Below are positions 24,916-34,339 of a DNA stretch of 64,000 nucleotides, piece by piece; the first letter of the stretch is position 1; each line of letters opens with the position of its first letter. The position numbers were made by a program, and so were the translations under genes. The stretch is taken from NCBI RefSeq assembly GCF_036226365.1, contig NZ_CP108462.1, forward strand, positions 9,532,501 through 9,596,500, read 5' to 3'. The notes beneath the pieces are model-generated. The model did no database searches. It saw only the letters and a list, made by a program, of their open reading frames with translations, and was not told the origin of the DNA. The stretch is from Streptomyces sp. NBC_01262. GTDB taxonomy: Bacteria; Actinomycetota; Actinomycetes; Streptomycetales; Streptomycetaceae.

Positions 24916-27078
24916 TCAGTGCTCGTTGCCTTGGGTTCTGAGGTCTTCGATCTCCTGGCGGGCTTGTTCGAGTCGTGGGTCGTGTGCGTCGAGTAGTCGT
25001 TCCTGGTCGGCGAGTACTTCGCGGAATTGCCGCAATGCGGCGGGCTTGTTCCCGTTGCGGGCTTGGTAGCGGGCGATGTCCCAGCGCGCGTCAAGCACGT
25101 CTGGGTGCTCGGCGCCCAGCGCACGCGTCAAGTCCGGCACGAGTGCTTGCAGGACGTCTATGGCGGCGCCGGGGTCGCCCGTCTCGGCCAGGTAGCCGGC
25201 CAGGCTGTGGCGGGTGCTCAGAGTGTTGGTGTGGTCCGGGCCAAGGGCTCGTTCCTCGTCGGCCAGGATCTGGCGAGTCAGTCGCAGCGCCTCGGCGGCG
25301 TCGCCCATCTCGCCGATGATGCTCGCTATCGTTCCCCGAGTGGCGAGGGTGTTCACAGCGGCTGGGCCGAGGTGTTGCTCTCGGTTGGTCAGGATGTGTT
25401 GGAACTGGGCCAGCGCCCCTGGAAGATCGCCTCGTCGCCGTGTGCATGCGCCGAGGTTGTGCCGTACGACCTGCAGATATTCGTCCTCGGGCGCCAGAGC
25501 CTCTTCGGCCTCGGCCAGTAACTGCAGGAATGCGGCTTCGGCCTGCTCGATGTGTCCAGCCTGCAGGTGGTAGAAGGCGATCTGGTGGCGCAGGGTTCCG
25601 CGCCACTCCGCATCCGGATTCTGATGCTGGTCCGATGTGTCGAGCTCTGCGGTGAGTATGCGGATGGCCTGGATGTAGTCTCTGCGGTCGGCGAGGGCTT
25701 GGGCCTGCAGGTATACGTTGGCCACGGCACCGGAGTCGACTGCGGCGTGGAAGGCGGTGCGCACGCGCCAGAATGCTTCGGACGCGATGCGCGAGGCGTG
25801 GGATGCGTCGGTGCGGGCGACCAGCAGGTTCCAGGTTTCGGGCGGGATCGGTTCGTGGTCCGGCTGGTCGATCAGGTAGTCGAAAGCGAGGTAGCGCGGG
25901 TCGTCGCTGATGGAGCCTGCGGGGATCAGCAGGCTGCTCGCCCCGTGCACCGGTTGCAGGGCCCATGCCCAGGCTTCGTCGATCGGCTCGGGCCTGAGTG
26001 TGTGGCCGCCGCGTGCCTCCAGGTAGTGGACGTGCAGGTCTTGCAGCAAGTCATGGGGAGCCGGGGCGTCGAGCCCGGCGCGGCGGCAGTCCACGGCGGC
26101 CGCCACCAGCGCCGCGGCGCGTGGATGGGTGCCGACGTTCCACGCGTTGCGCCAGTCGCGCACCAGGGTCGGTCCTGCGGTCAAGGTCTCGGCGATCCCG
26201 AAGGCAGCCGCCTGACCGAGTGCGCGCGCGATGCGTGAGTCGTCCGCGAACCTCTCCGCGCGCGCCAGCTCTGCCGGTGACCAGAGCCGGTTGAGAGAGA
26301 TGGTGTGCGCGGCGCGCAGCACATCCCGGCTTGCCAGCCAGGCCGAGCGGTCCTGCTCGCCGGGGGCCGGGGGTTCTCGTGACGTGAAGCGCTCGTACTC
26401 TGCTGTTCTCATCGTGCCCAGCAGGATCATCTCCCGGCCCGGCTTCGTGGCCAGACCGGCCGCCAGAGCGGGGGTCAAGCCCCCGGGACCCAGAAATCGC
26501 TCCAATTCGTCGAGCCACAGCACTGCCCGTGGTACCTCGGACAGGCTTGTCGCGACGGCGGCCAGCGCCTCTCGCGAGGAAGGAACGGCCAGCAGATGAT
26601 CCGGCGCCTGTGTGCGGATTCCCTCGAAGGCTGCCCTGGACTTGCCGGCCGTCGACTCGCCCACAAGGATGACCAAGCCGCCGCGGCGGATCGCCTCGCG
26701 AAGCTCTGGGTCCACCTCTCGGGGTATATACCGCGGCAGCCCGTCCGCGCGGGATTGCTGCGGGTGCTCCGCCGACGTCTCGGCGCGGTGGACACCAATC
26801 AGCACCGGATCTGCGACATCACGCACGTGTGGAAACCCGCGGGCATGGCCGTGTAGGACGATGCTGCCGGGAAGATCCCGTCGCAGTTTCCACTGCTGAT
26901 CAAGCCATTGCTTGGCCCAGCCAGCGGCCGCTGCGGACAGTGCCACCATGCCGCCCCCGACGGGCGCAGTCCACCGCGTGGGCAGCCAGAGCGAAGCGAT
27001 CGCAGCGCCCCCCAAGCCCATGAACCCGCCTGCGGCCAGCACAGTCCACGCGCGCAGCAACCGCCACGATCTTCCCAT
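24916..27078 (-). CDS. Membrane STAND-like NTPase with TPR repeats
   Basis: The product is 720 residues; AGGGG precedes the ATG. Two hydrophobic helices at residues 10-30 and 37-55 anchor the N-terminus. A P-loop NTPase follows: GGLVILVGESTAGKSRAAFE (Walker A GESTAGKS) at about 135-155 and AVLWLDELERFLG (Walker B) about 50 residues later. From about residue 440 to the end come TPR units (QLLAEAEEALAPEDEYLQVV, TNREQHLGPAAVNTLATRG, DEERALGPDHTNTLSTRHSL) of the FxSxB/NB-ARC-TPR style. STAND proteins act as ligand-triggered switches; no effector domain or partner is visible, so signalling or defence are both open. Confidence 0.75.
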   Translation of the reverse strand: MGRSWRLLRAWTVLAAGGFMGLGGAAIASLWLPTRWTAPVGGGMVALSAAAAGWAKQWLDQQWKLRRDLPGSIVLHGHARGFPHVRDVADPVLIGVHRAETSAEHPQQSRADGLPRYIPREVDPELREAIRRGGLVILVGESTAGKSRAAFEGIRTQAPDHLLAVPSSREALAAVATSLSEVPRAVLWLDELERFLGPGGLTPALAAGLATKPGREMILLGTMRTAEYERFTSREPPAPGEQDRSAWLASRDVLRAAHTISLNRLWSPAELARAERFADDSRIARALGQAAAFGIAETLTAGPTLVRDWRNAWNVGTHPRAAALVAAAVDCRRAGLDAPAPHDLLQDLHVHYLEARGGHTLRPEPIDEAWAWALQPVHGASSLLIPAGSISDDPRYLAFDYLIDQPDHEPIPPETWNLLVARTDASHASRIASEAFWRVRTAFHAAVDSGAVANVYLQAQALADRRDYIQAIRILTAELDTSDQHQNPDAEWRGTLRHQIAFYHLQAGHIEQAEAAFLQLLAEAEEALAPEDEYLQVVRHNLGACTRRRGDLPGALAQFQHILTNREQHLGPAAVNTLATRGTIASIIGEMGDAAEALRLTRQILADEERALGPDHTNTLSTRHSLAGYLAETGDPGAAIDVLQALVPDLTRALGAEHPDVLDARWDIARYQARNGNKPAALRQFREVLADQERLLDAHDPRLEQARQEIEDLRTQGNEH

Positions 27079-27226
27079 CAGACCCCTGATTCAGACGGCC
27101 ATTCAGGACATACCCGAGAACCATCATCGTGGTGCGTTTCACCGAGTGTCAGCGATTCGGGCTTGAGACGTCGTCCCCGAAGTACAGCGTTCCGTGCTCG
27201 GGTGTCGGCGAGGGAGTGTCTTTCTT

Positions 27227-28857
27227 GGCTCTGTCCCGTAATCGGTGGTAATGAAGGGTGACGGCCGTCGTTGGCATGGTGTGCGCGATGTCAACGAGCT
27301 TGTGGGTGTGGTGTTTTCGGGACTGTCGGCCCTCGTCGTCGAGGGCGTGACGGACGAGGGTGAGGTCATCCGGGTGTCGGCGCGGACCCGGGACGATCCG
27401 GTGACGTGCCCGGTGTGCGGGCAGCCGACGGGGCGGGTGCACGGCTTCCACGGGCGCGTGGTCGCGGACGTGCCGGTGGACGGACGGCGGGTCGTGGCGT
27501 CGGTGCGGGTCCGGCGGCTGGCCTGTACGGTGCTCGGTTGCCCGCGGCAGACGTTCCGCGAGCAGGTTCCCGGCGTCGTGGACCGCTACCAGCGTCGCAC
27601 CAACCGCCTGGCCGACCAACTCGGCGCCGTGGTCAAGGAGTTAGCGGGCCGGGCGGGCGCCCGCCTCTCCCGCGTGCTGGCCTGCGCGATCTCCCGCTCG
27701 ACCGCCCTGCGCATGCTCATGCGCCAGGCGACACCGCCGCTGCACGTCCCGCGCGTGCTCGGTATTGACGACTTCGCCCTCAAGCGCCGGCACCGCTACG
27801 CCACCGTGATCATCGACGCCGAGACCGGCGAGCGCATCGACGTCCTGCCCGACCGCACCGCCCAGACCCTGGCCGCGTGGCTGCGCGAGCACCCCGGGGC
27901 CGAGTACGTCTGCCGCGACGGCTCCGGCTCCTACGGCGAGGCGATCCGCCAGGCCCTCCCCGAAGCGGTGCAGGTCAGCGACAGGTGGCATTTGTGGAGC
28001 AACCTGTGCGGCAAGGTCCTGGCCGAAGTCCGCTCCCACACTGCCGGCTGGGCCACCGCCGTCAACCCCGCCCGGCCCGGGGGCGTACGCGAGCAGACCA
28101 CCCGCGAGCGCTGGCAACGGGTTCACCATCTGCTCGGCCAAGGCGTCGGCCTGCTCGAATGCGCCCGCCGCCTCGATGTCGCCCTGAACACCGTCAAGCG
28201 CTACGCCCGCATGAAGGAGCCCACCGGAGACCGCCGCGCACCCCGCTACAAGCCCACGCTCGTCGACCCCTACCGCGACCACCTGCGCAGGCGTCGGGCC
28301 GAAGACCCCGCAGTGCCCGTCACCCACCTCCTGCGCGAGATCAAGGAACTGGGCTACACCGGCAGCGCCAACCTCCTGGTCCGCTACCTCACCCAGGGCC
28401 GCGCCGAGGGCGACAAGCCGGTCACCACCCCGCAGCGCTTCGCCCGGCTCCTGCTCACCCGCCCCGACAACCTGCGGGACAAGGACACCGCACTACTGCG
28501 GGAACTCACCGAAGCCTGCCCCGAGATGACCGAACTCGCCCGCCTCACCGGCGAGTTCGCGCAGCTACTGACCCCAGCGCAGGGCAACGACGCCAAGCTC
28601 ACCGACTGGATCATTACGGTCCGCGCCGCCGACCTGCCTCACCTGCACTCCTTCGCGAACGGCCTCGAACTCGACCGCGCCGCCGTCGACGCCGGACTCA
28701 CCCTCCCGCACCACAACGGCCGCACCGAGGGCGTCAACACGCGAACCAAACGGATCATGAGGCAGATGCACGGCCGAGCCGGGTTCCCCCTGCTCCGCCA
28801 CCGCATCCTCCTCCAGTGATCGCTACACAGCGCTACCACCGATTACGGGACAGAGCC
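27227..28857. mobile_element. ISL3-family element, about 1631 bp
   Basis: Terminal repeats are GGCTCTGTCCCGTAATCGGT (from 27227) and its inverse ending at 28857, perfect over 24 bp. No 8-bp target duplication is seen in the flanks (GTCTTTCTT and GTTGGCTGG), so one end may have been rearranged. Confidence 0.9.
27251..28819 (+). CDS. ISL3-family transposase
   Basis: About 522 residues; the first codons are close to the left terminal repeat. The N-terminal zinc ribbon shows CPVCGQPTGRVHGFH and RLACTVLGCPRQTF. The DDE core shows VLGIDDFALKRRHRYATVII, then VCRDGSGSYGEAI and PEAVQVSDRWHLWSNL, with the Glu in HNGRTEGVNTRTKRIMRQMH. It contains one TTA codon (KELAGRAG). The frame is complete and the element may be active. 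Confidence 0.9.
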   Translation: MKGDGRRWHGVRDVNELVGVVFSGLSALVVEGVTDEGEVIRVSARTRDDPVTCPVCGQPTGRVHGFHGRVVADVPVDGRRVVASVRVRRLACTVLGCPRQTFREQVPGVVDRYQRRTNRLADQLGAVVKELAGRAGARLSRVLACAISRSTALRMLMRQATPPLHVPRVLGIDDFALKRRHRYATVIIDAETGERIDVLPDRTAQTLAAWLREHPGAEYVCRDGSGSYGEAIRQALPEAVQVSDRWHLWSNLCGKVLAEVRSHTAGWATAVNPARPGGVREQTTRERWQRVHHLLGQGVGLLECARRLDVALNTVKRYARMKEPTGDRRAPRYKPTLVDPYRDHLRRRRAEDPAVPVTHLLREIKELGYTGSANLLVRYLTQGRAEGDKPVTTPQRFARLLLTRPDNLRDKDTALLRELTEACPEMTELARLTGEFAQLLTPAQGNDAKLTDWIITVRAADLPHLHSFANGLELDRAAVDAGLTLPHHNGRTEGVNTRTKRIMRQMHGRAGFPLLRHRILLQ

Positions 28858-29014
28858 GTTGGCTGGACACACCCTCGGGATCTGACCCGGACCGGCATCG
28901 CGACCTGCGGTTTCGCTGCAGTTGGGCAGGCACGAGGGACGTTCGGTTGAGGCTAGTTGAGCACTTGTCTTTGCAGGTGCCGAGCGGGGTTCTGGTTCTG
29001 GTTCCGTGGACTGC

Positions 29015-29647
29015 TTACGAAGGGTTTCCGCTCGGAGGGTTCTCCAGCGGGGTGCCGATGTTCAGGTCTTCGTTGAGCTTGGCGATCAGGGCAGTGGTCA
29101 GCGCGGGCGCGTAGCGGGAAGCCCATTGTTCGGCGAGGGCGAGGAAGCCGTTGAGCTTGTCGTGCACGGTCTGGAGGAGGTCTGGCAGCTCGGTCAGGGG
29201 GAGCTCGATGGGGGTCTTTGCCGGGGGGTTCGTGTCAGGCCACACCTTGACGAGCGTTCCCTGATGTTCGAGGTGCGTGGCGGTGCCGTGGCCGAGCCAG
29301 GGTTCTTCGCCGTTCATGAGGTCGAGCCAGTCGCGCCAGTTCTCCAGGCCGAAGCAGCACCCCGGGGCGATCACGACGCTGGTCGCGGTGTCCTGGAGGA
29401 GGATGCCGCCCGGCGCTATGACGAGATCGACGCTCAGCAGGTTCTGGATGCGCCGGATGCCAGCCTCGGTGTCCAGCGTCGGGTCGTCGGAGTCGTCGTT
29501 GTTGCAGCTGGTCAAGACCGCCATCGCCGTACCGACTTCCAGCGGTGACATCTGATCGGAGAGAGACAGGAGGCGGTCTGCACCCGGGGCAGCGATGGGC
29601 CACAGAGCGAAGTCCACAGCGTCATAGGTCTCCACGATGGCATCCAT
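29015..29647 (-). CDS. Hypothetical protein, 210 residues
   Basis: From the ATG at 29647 the product begins MDAIVETYDAVDFALWPIAA. A conserved-looking core follows: GGILLQDTATSVVIAPGCCF, GLENWRDWLDLMNGEEPWLG, HGTATHLEHQGTLVKVWPD. It ends with a helical segment (LQTVHDKLNGFLALAEQWAS). It is soluble and acidic. The pattern recalls small immunity-like or regulatory Streptomyces proteins, but no family is certain. No toxin-like gene lies directly upstream. Confidence 0.6.
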   Translation of the reverse strand: MDAIVETYDAVDFALWPIAAPGADRLLSLSDQMSPLEVGTAMAVLTSCNNDDSDDPTLDTEAGIRRIQNLLSVDLVIAPGGILLQDTATSVVIAPGCCFGLENWRDWLDLMNGEEPWLGHGTATHLEHQGTLVKVWPDTNPPAKTPIELPLTELPDLLQTVHDKLNGFLALAEQWASRYAPALTTALIAKLNEDLNIGTPLENPPSGNPS

Positions 29648-29863
29648 GATCAGCACGGTTCCATTGTCGCGGTCTGCCAATGCGGATGCCCCTCCTTTTG
29701 CCGGGCTGGAGCATGCGCTCAGATCGCGAGAAGGACACGTCGGCAAAGCAGAAAGAGTCAGCCGCACGCCGCCCAGCACCGGAGCAACGCTCCGTAACGC
29801 TCCACAGGAGCCAGAACCCGTGAACTGACACCGTTCGGTGGCCGAGACGGTGGCCTTCTCCCT

Positions 29864-30901
29864 CTATTCGGTGATGTTGGGGTTGTTGGTCAGGACGTCC
29901 TCGGTGGTCTGCCAGAGCCGGGGCAGTAACCGGGTGACCTCTGCGGCGCGGCGGAGGAGGTCACGAGTGGAGCTGATGCCGAGGTCTGCGACGGCTGCCT
30001 GGAAGGCCGGGGCGAGAGCCTCGTGCAATTGGGGAGCGTCGGTGGCCAGGATGGTGTGACAGCGGGCGAAGGTCGCGATGATCCAGAAGACCGCCTCGCG
30101 GTGGTCACCGGAGTCGATGAGGGACTGGCTTCCGTCGATCCCGATCGGCCGTGAGGTGGGGGTGATGTCGCTGCTGAAGAAGAACGGGGTCCTCGCCACC
30201 TGGACGGTTGCGTCGAACGTCGCGGTGAGTTCCCGCAGATGATGCTGGACGCGTTGCGCGGGCAGGTGTGAACAGCCGAGAAGGCCCAGAATTTCCGGGT
30301 AGAGGCCGAGGTGGCCGTAGTCGGTGAGGACGTCGCGCGCGGCCCGGTAGCGCAGGCGGACGGTGGGGTTGCGCAGGGCCGCGACAAGGAACAGGTGGCA
30401 GGTCACGCCGGTGGGGAACAGCCAGGCGTTCACCTGCTCGTGAAACGGCGCCGAGATGTCGATCGCGGCGAGACGGGTCTCGATCCGGCGGCGGGCATCC
30501 TGGCATCTGCGCCGGACACAGGACCGGGCGGCGAAACGGGGCGCGATGTGCTCGTGCAGCTTGCGCAGATGCCCAGTAGGGTCATCGATGATCGCGTCGA
30601 CCCGGAAGCTTCCAGCCAGGTGATAGGACGCGAGAACGTCGTCGGCGGAGGCTAGCTCGGCCCAGGGCAGGTAGCTGACTTCCAGCAGGGCGCCCTGGTA
30701 GCGGAGCTTTCCCGTTTTGGCCGGCGGGTCATCATGGGTGGTGACGACGAAGACGTCGACGTCGGAGGACGCTGGCAGCTCGGCATCGTCCGATAACCCG
30801 ACGGTCGAGCCGCTGAAGTACGCGCCCCGATAGCCGGCATCGGTTTGGGCATGCTGGGCGACCCACTGGACCGCGGCGGAACGTGCCACCCCGACTTTCA
30901 C
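29864..30901 (-). CDS. Nucleotidyltransferase-fold protein
   Basis: The product is 345 residues. The N-terminal domain has the NTase signature: YFSGSTVGLSDDAELPASSD then VDVFVVTTHDD (GS followed by DxD) at about residues 29-57, as in kanamycin-type and MNT-type nucleotidyltransferases. The C-terminal ~200 residues are helical (FHEQVNAWLFPTGVTCHLFL, LRYRAARDVLTDYGHLG) and could hold the substrate-binding domain. Candidate substrates are small molecules such as aminoglycosides or a protein/tRNA target; sequence alone does not decide. It is transcribed away from the hairpin and repeat region at 31009-31181. Confidence 0.7.
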   Translation of the reverse strand: MKVGVARSAAVQWVAQHAQTDAGYRGAYFSGSTVGLSDDAELPASSDVDVFVVTTHDDPPAKTGKLRYQGALLEVSYLPWAELASADDVLASYHLAGSFRVDAIIDDPTGHLRKLHEHIAPRFAARSCVRRRCQDARRRIETRLAAIDISAPFHEQVNAWLFPTGVTCHLFLVAALRNPTVRLRYRAARDVLTDYGHLGLYPEILGLLGCSHLPAQRVQHHLRELTATFDATVQVARTPFFFSSDITPTSRPIGIDGSQSLIDSGDHREAVFWIIATFARCHTILATDAPQLHEALAPAFQAAVADLGISSTRDLLRRAAEVTRLLPRLWQTTEDVLTNNPNITE

Positions 30902-31008
30902 AGACTAATCCTCCGGTGGCGAGTGCAAGATCCTCATTGTTCCAGTGGTCAGCCTGCCGTGCCGTCCTGGGCAGCGGCTCGGACTTGGGCGGCATCGGCC
31001 GAGGATTC

Positions 31009-31181
31009 AGATTGCTGAACTACCTCGCATTGCTGATGTGCTGCTGAGATACGGGCTCCATTGCTGAAGTAGATCGGACCCCTACATGAGTGTAGGGAAC
31101 CGATCTAGTCCGGCATGTTTTCGCCCGGTTCACTGCTAGTTGAGCACTCCGAGCCTGGGGCAGGCCGAGCTAGTTCAGCAC
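31009..31181. repeat. Iteron-like ATTGCTGA repeats and inverted copies
   Basis: ATTGCTGA occurs at 31011, 31029 and 31060, with CTGCTGAGATAC between at about 31041. Inverse-type copies CTAGTTGAGCAC (from 31136) and CTAGTTCAGCAC (from 31169) follow. GCTAGTTGAGCACT is also at 28952. The region lies between divergent genes (30901 minus, 31518 plus). No gene is seen in 30902-31517. Confidence 0.5.
31071..31106. promoter_or_regulatory. Interrupted inverted repeat, operator or terminator
   Basis: AGATCGG, AC, CCCTACA, TGAG, TGTAGGG, AA, CCGATCT: two 7-bp stems separated by a 2x2 internal loop. No T-run follows. Position in a divergent intergenic region favours an operator. Confidence 0.5.
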
Positions 31182-31517
31182 GATTTGGGCCTCCGTCCGC
31201 GACTGATTGCTGTGCACAGCCCCGCCTGTTCCTCAAGCGATCACGCCGGCTCCGTAGCTTGAAGGCCTGGCCGCTCAGCTCCGTTGTCCGTGTCGGCAGG
31301 GCGGGCTTTGCGCCGCGTCAGCCTTATGGCCATGCGGGTGATCGCGGCCCAGGTGATGAGCGAACCGCCCTGGGTTCCGCCGGGATCTCGCTGTCGGCAA
31401 CGATCTTTACGTAGAGTGCGATGAAGGGCGTGTTGGGTGCCTGTCGTCACCAGCACCTCTCGGACCTGTCCTCCTTCAGGAGACCAGACGCAGAACGATG
31501 CCCAGCTGGAGGCAGTG

Positions 31518-32591
31518 GTGAAGCGCTTTGACATGACCCATCGTGAACGTCTGGCTGCGCACAGCGCTGTCTCCACCTCTTTGGCCCTGTGCAGTGACGA
31601 AGGATTGACCGACCTTGTGGGCGCGGCAACGCCGCTGGGTTCCGGCATCGGCGGGCGGTCGTCGCTGCTGGAGGTCGACGGAACCTCGGTCTTTATCAAA
31701 CGGGTGCCTCTGACCGACCTGGAGAGGCTGCCGGAGAACGTCCGGTCGACCGCGAACATATTCGGGCTGCCCACCTTCTGCCAGTACGGCATCGGCGGGC
31801 CGGGCGGCGGGGCCTGGAGAGAGCTCGCCGTGCACGCCATGACGACGAACTGGGTGCTCGCGGGGGAATGTGAGGGCTTCCCCCTGATGTACCACTGGCG
31901 GGTGCTGCCGGACTCGACGCCCCTGCCCGAGGAACTGGCCGACGTCGAACGGGCTGTTGCCTACTGGGGCGGTGGATCGCAGGTGCGCCGCCGGATCGAG
32001 GCTCTCCAGCAGTCCTCGGCGAGCCTCGCACTGTTCCTGGAATACATCCCGCAAAACCTCCGCGAATGGCTTGGCGAGCAGGAGAGGGCCGGCGACGAGG
32101 CGGTAAACGAGGCCGGTGTTTGGGTGGAGAAGGCTCTGCAAGCGGGCACGTCTTTCATGAACGCCCGCGGACTCCTGCACTTCGACGCCCACTTCGAGAA
32201 CATCCTCACCGACGGCCGACGTCTGTACTTCGCCGACTACGGCCTTGCCCTCTCCTCCCGTTTTGAACTGTCGCAAGACCACGCCGATTTTTTCGACCGG
32301 CACCAGGTCTACGATCGCTGCTACACGATCACGTCCTTGGTGAACTGGCTGGTCACCGCCTTTGACGGGTATGGGAGTGACGACCGCGACGCACTGCTGC
32401 GCGCGTACGCACAGGGTGAACGCCCCACAGCGATTCCTGACGCCGCCGCGGCGATCCTGAGCCGTTACGCGCCTCTCGCCACCGTGCTCAAGGACTTCAA
32501 CCGCAAACTCCGGCACGAGACCAGGCAAACCCCGTACCCGCTGGAGGAAATCCGCAGGGTCAGCGCGAGATACAACCTGTCCCTCACCTGA
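31518..32591 (+). CDS. Protein-kinase/aminoglycoside-phosphotransferase-fold protein
   Basis: The product is 357 residues. The GTG at 31518 has GGAGG 6 bp upstream; an ATG at 31533 is the alternative. The catalytic loop LLHFDAHFENILTDG (HxDxxxxN) and the metal loop FADYGLAL (D-Y-G) are typical of the kinase-like fold. The N-lobe shows LLEVDGTSVFIKRVPL with the nucleotide-binding Lys, and FLEYIPQNLREWL is the hinge. Many Streptomyces have this protein-kinase-family gene without a known substrate. It stands alone, with a GNAT gene about 200 bp downstream. Confidence 0.8.
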   Translation: MKRFDMTHRERLAAHSAVSTSLALCSDEGLTDLVGAATPLGSGIGGRSSLLEVDGTSVFIKRVPLTDLERLPENVRSTANIFGLPTFCQYGIGGPGGGAWRELAVHAMTTNWVLAGECEGFPLMYHWRVLPDSTPLPEELADVERAVAYWGGGSQVRRRIEALQQSSASLALFLEYIPQNLREWLGEQERAGDEAVNEAGVWVEKALQAGTSFMNARGLLHFDAHFENILTDGRRLYFADYGLALSSRFELSQDHADFFDRHQVYDRCYTITSLVNWLVTAFDGYGSDDRDALLRAYAQGERPTAIPDAAAAILSRYAPLATVLKDFNRKLRHETRQTPYPLEEIRRVSARYNLSLT

Positions 32592-32802
32592 CGGAGCAAG
32601 AGCCAGCGCCCGATGCCCTTAATGTCGCCAGCAGTTACGGGACAACCCTAGTACGACAGTCAGAGATTGCCACGGTCGCGTGCTGGCCACCAGAGCGCTG
32701 CCCAGCGCAGCCGCCCGGGTCCTGTGCGTGGCGGTGCTTGACGGCCGAGGTCCTGGCGGGAAACGACTTTCCCCCGAGATCCGGTTCCGCCATGATCGGC
32801 CC

Positions 32803-33516
32803 ATGTCTCATGCGCAGCTCTTGACCGACGCACAGGCCTTGTGGGCCGAAGTTGCCGCAGCCCCAGTAGCTTTCCCTGAACAGGGAATCAGCGTCGTAGC
32901 TTCCCCTGCGTCGCGGCTGTGCCCACCGGGATGGGTTGGCCTGGTGCTGTTGGCCGACTCTGGAATCGGAACTACTCCAGATCAGGAAGCCGCCGATACG
33001 GTCCGTGAGCTACTCGCCGACTACCCGCCCAAGGGGCTCTACGATCGACCGGAAGCGGCCAAGGCGCTCCCGGCTACGGCCATGCTCGGCCCCACGACCC
33101 TGGCCTACCTCGCACCGGAGCGGTTTCACCCCGCTGCGGGCCCCGCGGTCGAGCAGCTTCCAGTCGAGCATCCCGACCTCAGGGCCCTGGAGAACCTGTG
33201 TAGCCCCGAGGAACGCGACGAGGCAAGCATCGATGAGCTCACCTCGCCCGTGTTCGCCATCGGTGAAGGCGGCGAGGTCGTTGCCGCCGCGGGCTACGTG
33301 GCGTGGCCGCGCAACACGGCCCACATGGCCATCCTCACCGCTCCCAGTGCACGAGGGCGAGGCCTGGCCAAAGTCGCCGCCTCCAGCGCCGTCGCGCACG
33401 CCCTCGCCGCCCACATGCTGCCGCAATGGCGCGCGCGAGTACCGGCATCGCAGCGGGTAGCACGCGCCCTGGGGTTCACGGACCTCGGAGTGCAGATCAG
33501 TCTGAAGCTCGCGTGA
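32803..33516 (+). CDS. GNAT-family N-acetyltransferase
   Basis: The product is 237 residues from the ATG at 32803. The C-terminal half is a GNAT domain: VFAIGEGGEVVAAAGYVAWP, HMAILTAPSARGRGLAKVAA (the Q/RxxGxG/A acetyl-CoA loop as ARGRGLA) and VARALGFTDLGVQISLKL. The N-terminal ~120 residues are less conserved and may cover the substrate site. The acetyl acceptor is unknown. Neighbour on the same strand is the kinase-fold gene; the gap of 211 bp argues against a tight operon. Confidence 0.8.
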   Translation: MSHAQLLTDAQALWAEVAAAPVAFPEQGISVVASPASRLCPPGWVGLVLLADSGIGTTPDQEAADTVRELLADYPPKGLYDRPEAAKALPATAMLGPTTLAYLAPERFHPAAGPAVEQLPVEHPDLRALENLCSPEERDEASIDELTSPVFAIGEGGEVVAAAGYVAWPRNTAHMAILTAPSARGRGLAKVAASSAVAHALAAHMLPQWRARVPASQRVARALGFTDLGVQISLKLA

Positions 33517-33716
33517 CCTCCAGTTCGGCGCTCGGTGAGTGCCTCACCTGCTTGAGCAGATTCAGCGCTCTGATACAGGTATAAGGCGTTTGCGGTAGCG
33601 GTGCCAGCTGGCGCGAGCGTGGTGGCGGCGACGCAAGTGTGACCATCGCGCCTGGAACTCGATGTCCCGACCGCTACCCGTTTGCCGGGGCAGGGCCAGG
33701 GTTCTTAGACCGTGTC

Positions 33717-33930
33717 CTACATGGTCAGTATGAGGAGCCGTTTGTAGCAGCAGAGAGCGGCTGCCAGTCCGAGAAAGGCCAGGTAGTTGCCTGGTTTCCG
33801 TGCGTAGCGGTGGTTGAGACGGCGGTAGCCGGTCAACCAGGACATGGTGCGTTCGATGACCCACCTGCGCCGGCCGAGCCGTTCGCTGGAGTCGATGCCC
33901 TTGCGGGCGATGCGGACGCCGATGCGTTTG
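33717..33930 (-). pseudogene. IS5-family transposase, C-terminal fragment
   Basis: The minus-strand frame reads GVRIARKGIDSSERLGRRRW, VIERTMSWLTGYRRLNHRY and NYLAFLGLAAALCCYKRLL. This is the end of an IS5 (IS427-group) transposase with the conserved Glu (VIERT). Everything before it is missing. The original element end should lie near 33706. Confidence 0.8.
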
Positions 33931-33939
33931 CCCCATATC

Positions 33940-34250
33940 ACCTGGTCGAACGCTGCGACCGGCAGCAGGCATGGCGCGAGGCCCTGCGGGTCGTACGCGA
34001 CGGCGGAGTCGTCGTGGCGGCCGGCGTCTGCCGCTAGTACACCACGTGGGAGATGCTCTCCAAGGGCAAGCTCGACCTGCCCGGCGCCGAGGACGCGGTG
34101 CTCGCGCACATCGCCACCGGGCAGCACCGCAACCCCGACCACGACTTCGAACGCCTCTTCACCACCGCCTACCTCCACGACCCGCACGAACTCGCCGACG
34201 AAGCGACCACCGCCGGACTGACCGTGCAGGCCCTGCTCCCTGTGGAAGTT
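33940..34250 (+). pseudogene. SAM-dependent methyltransferase remnant
   Basis: The frame reads AWREALRVVRDGGVVVAAGV then CR, an in-frame TAG at about 34034, and then TTWEMLSKGKLDLPGAEDAV, DFERLFTTAYLHDPHELADE and GLTVQALLPVEV. This is the C-terminal half of a class I methyltransferase. The SAM-binding N-terminal half is gone at the IS5 junction. Confidence 0.6.
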
Positions 34251-34339
34251 AGCCGGTCTGCCTCGCCGACCTCGCCACCAGCGTGTCGTACCGAAGCGAC
34301 CCCAGAAGCCCATCCGCATGATCAGACTGGGCCCGGCAA

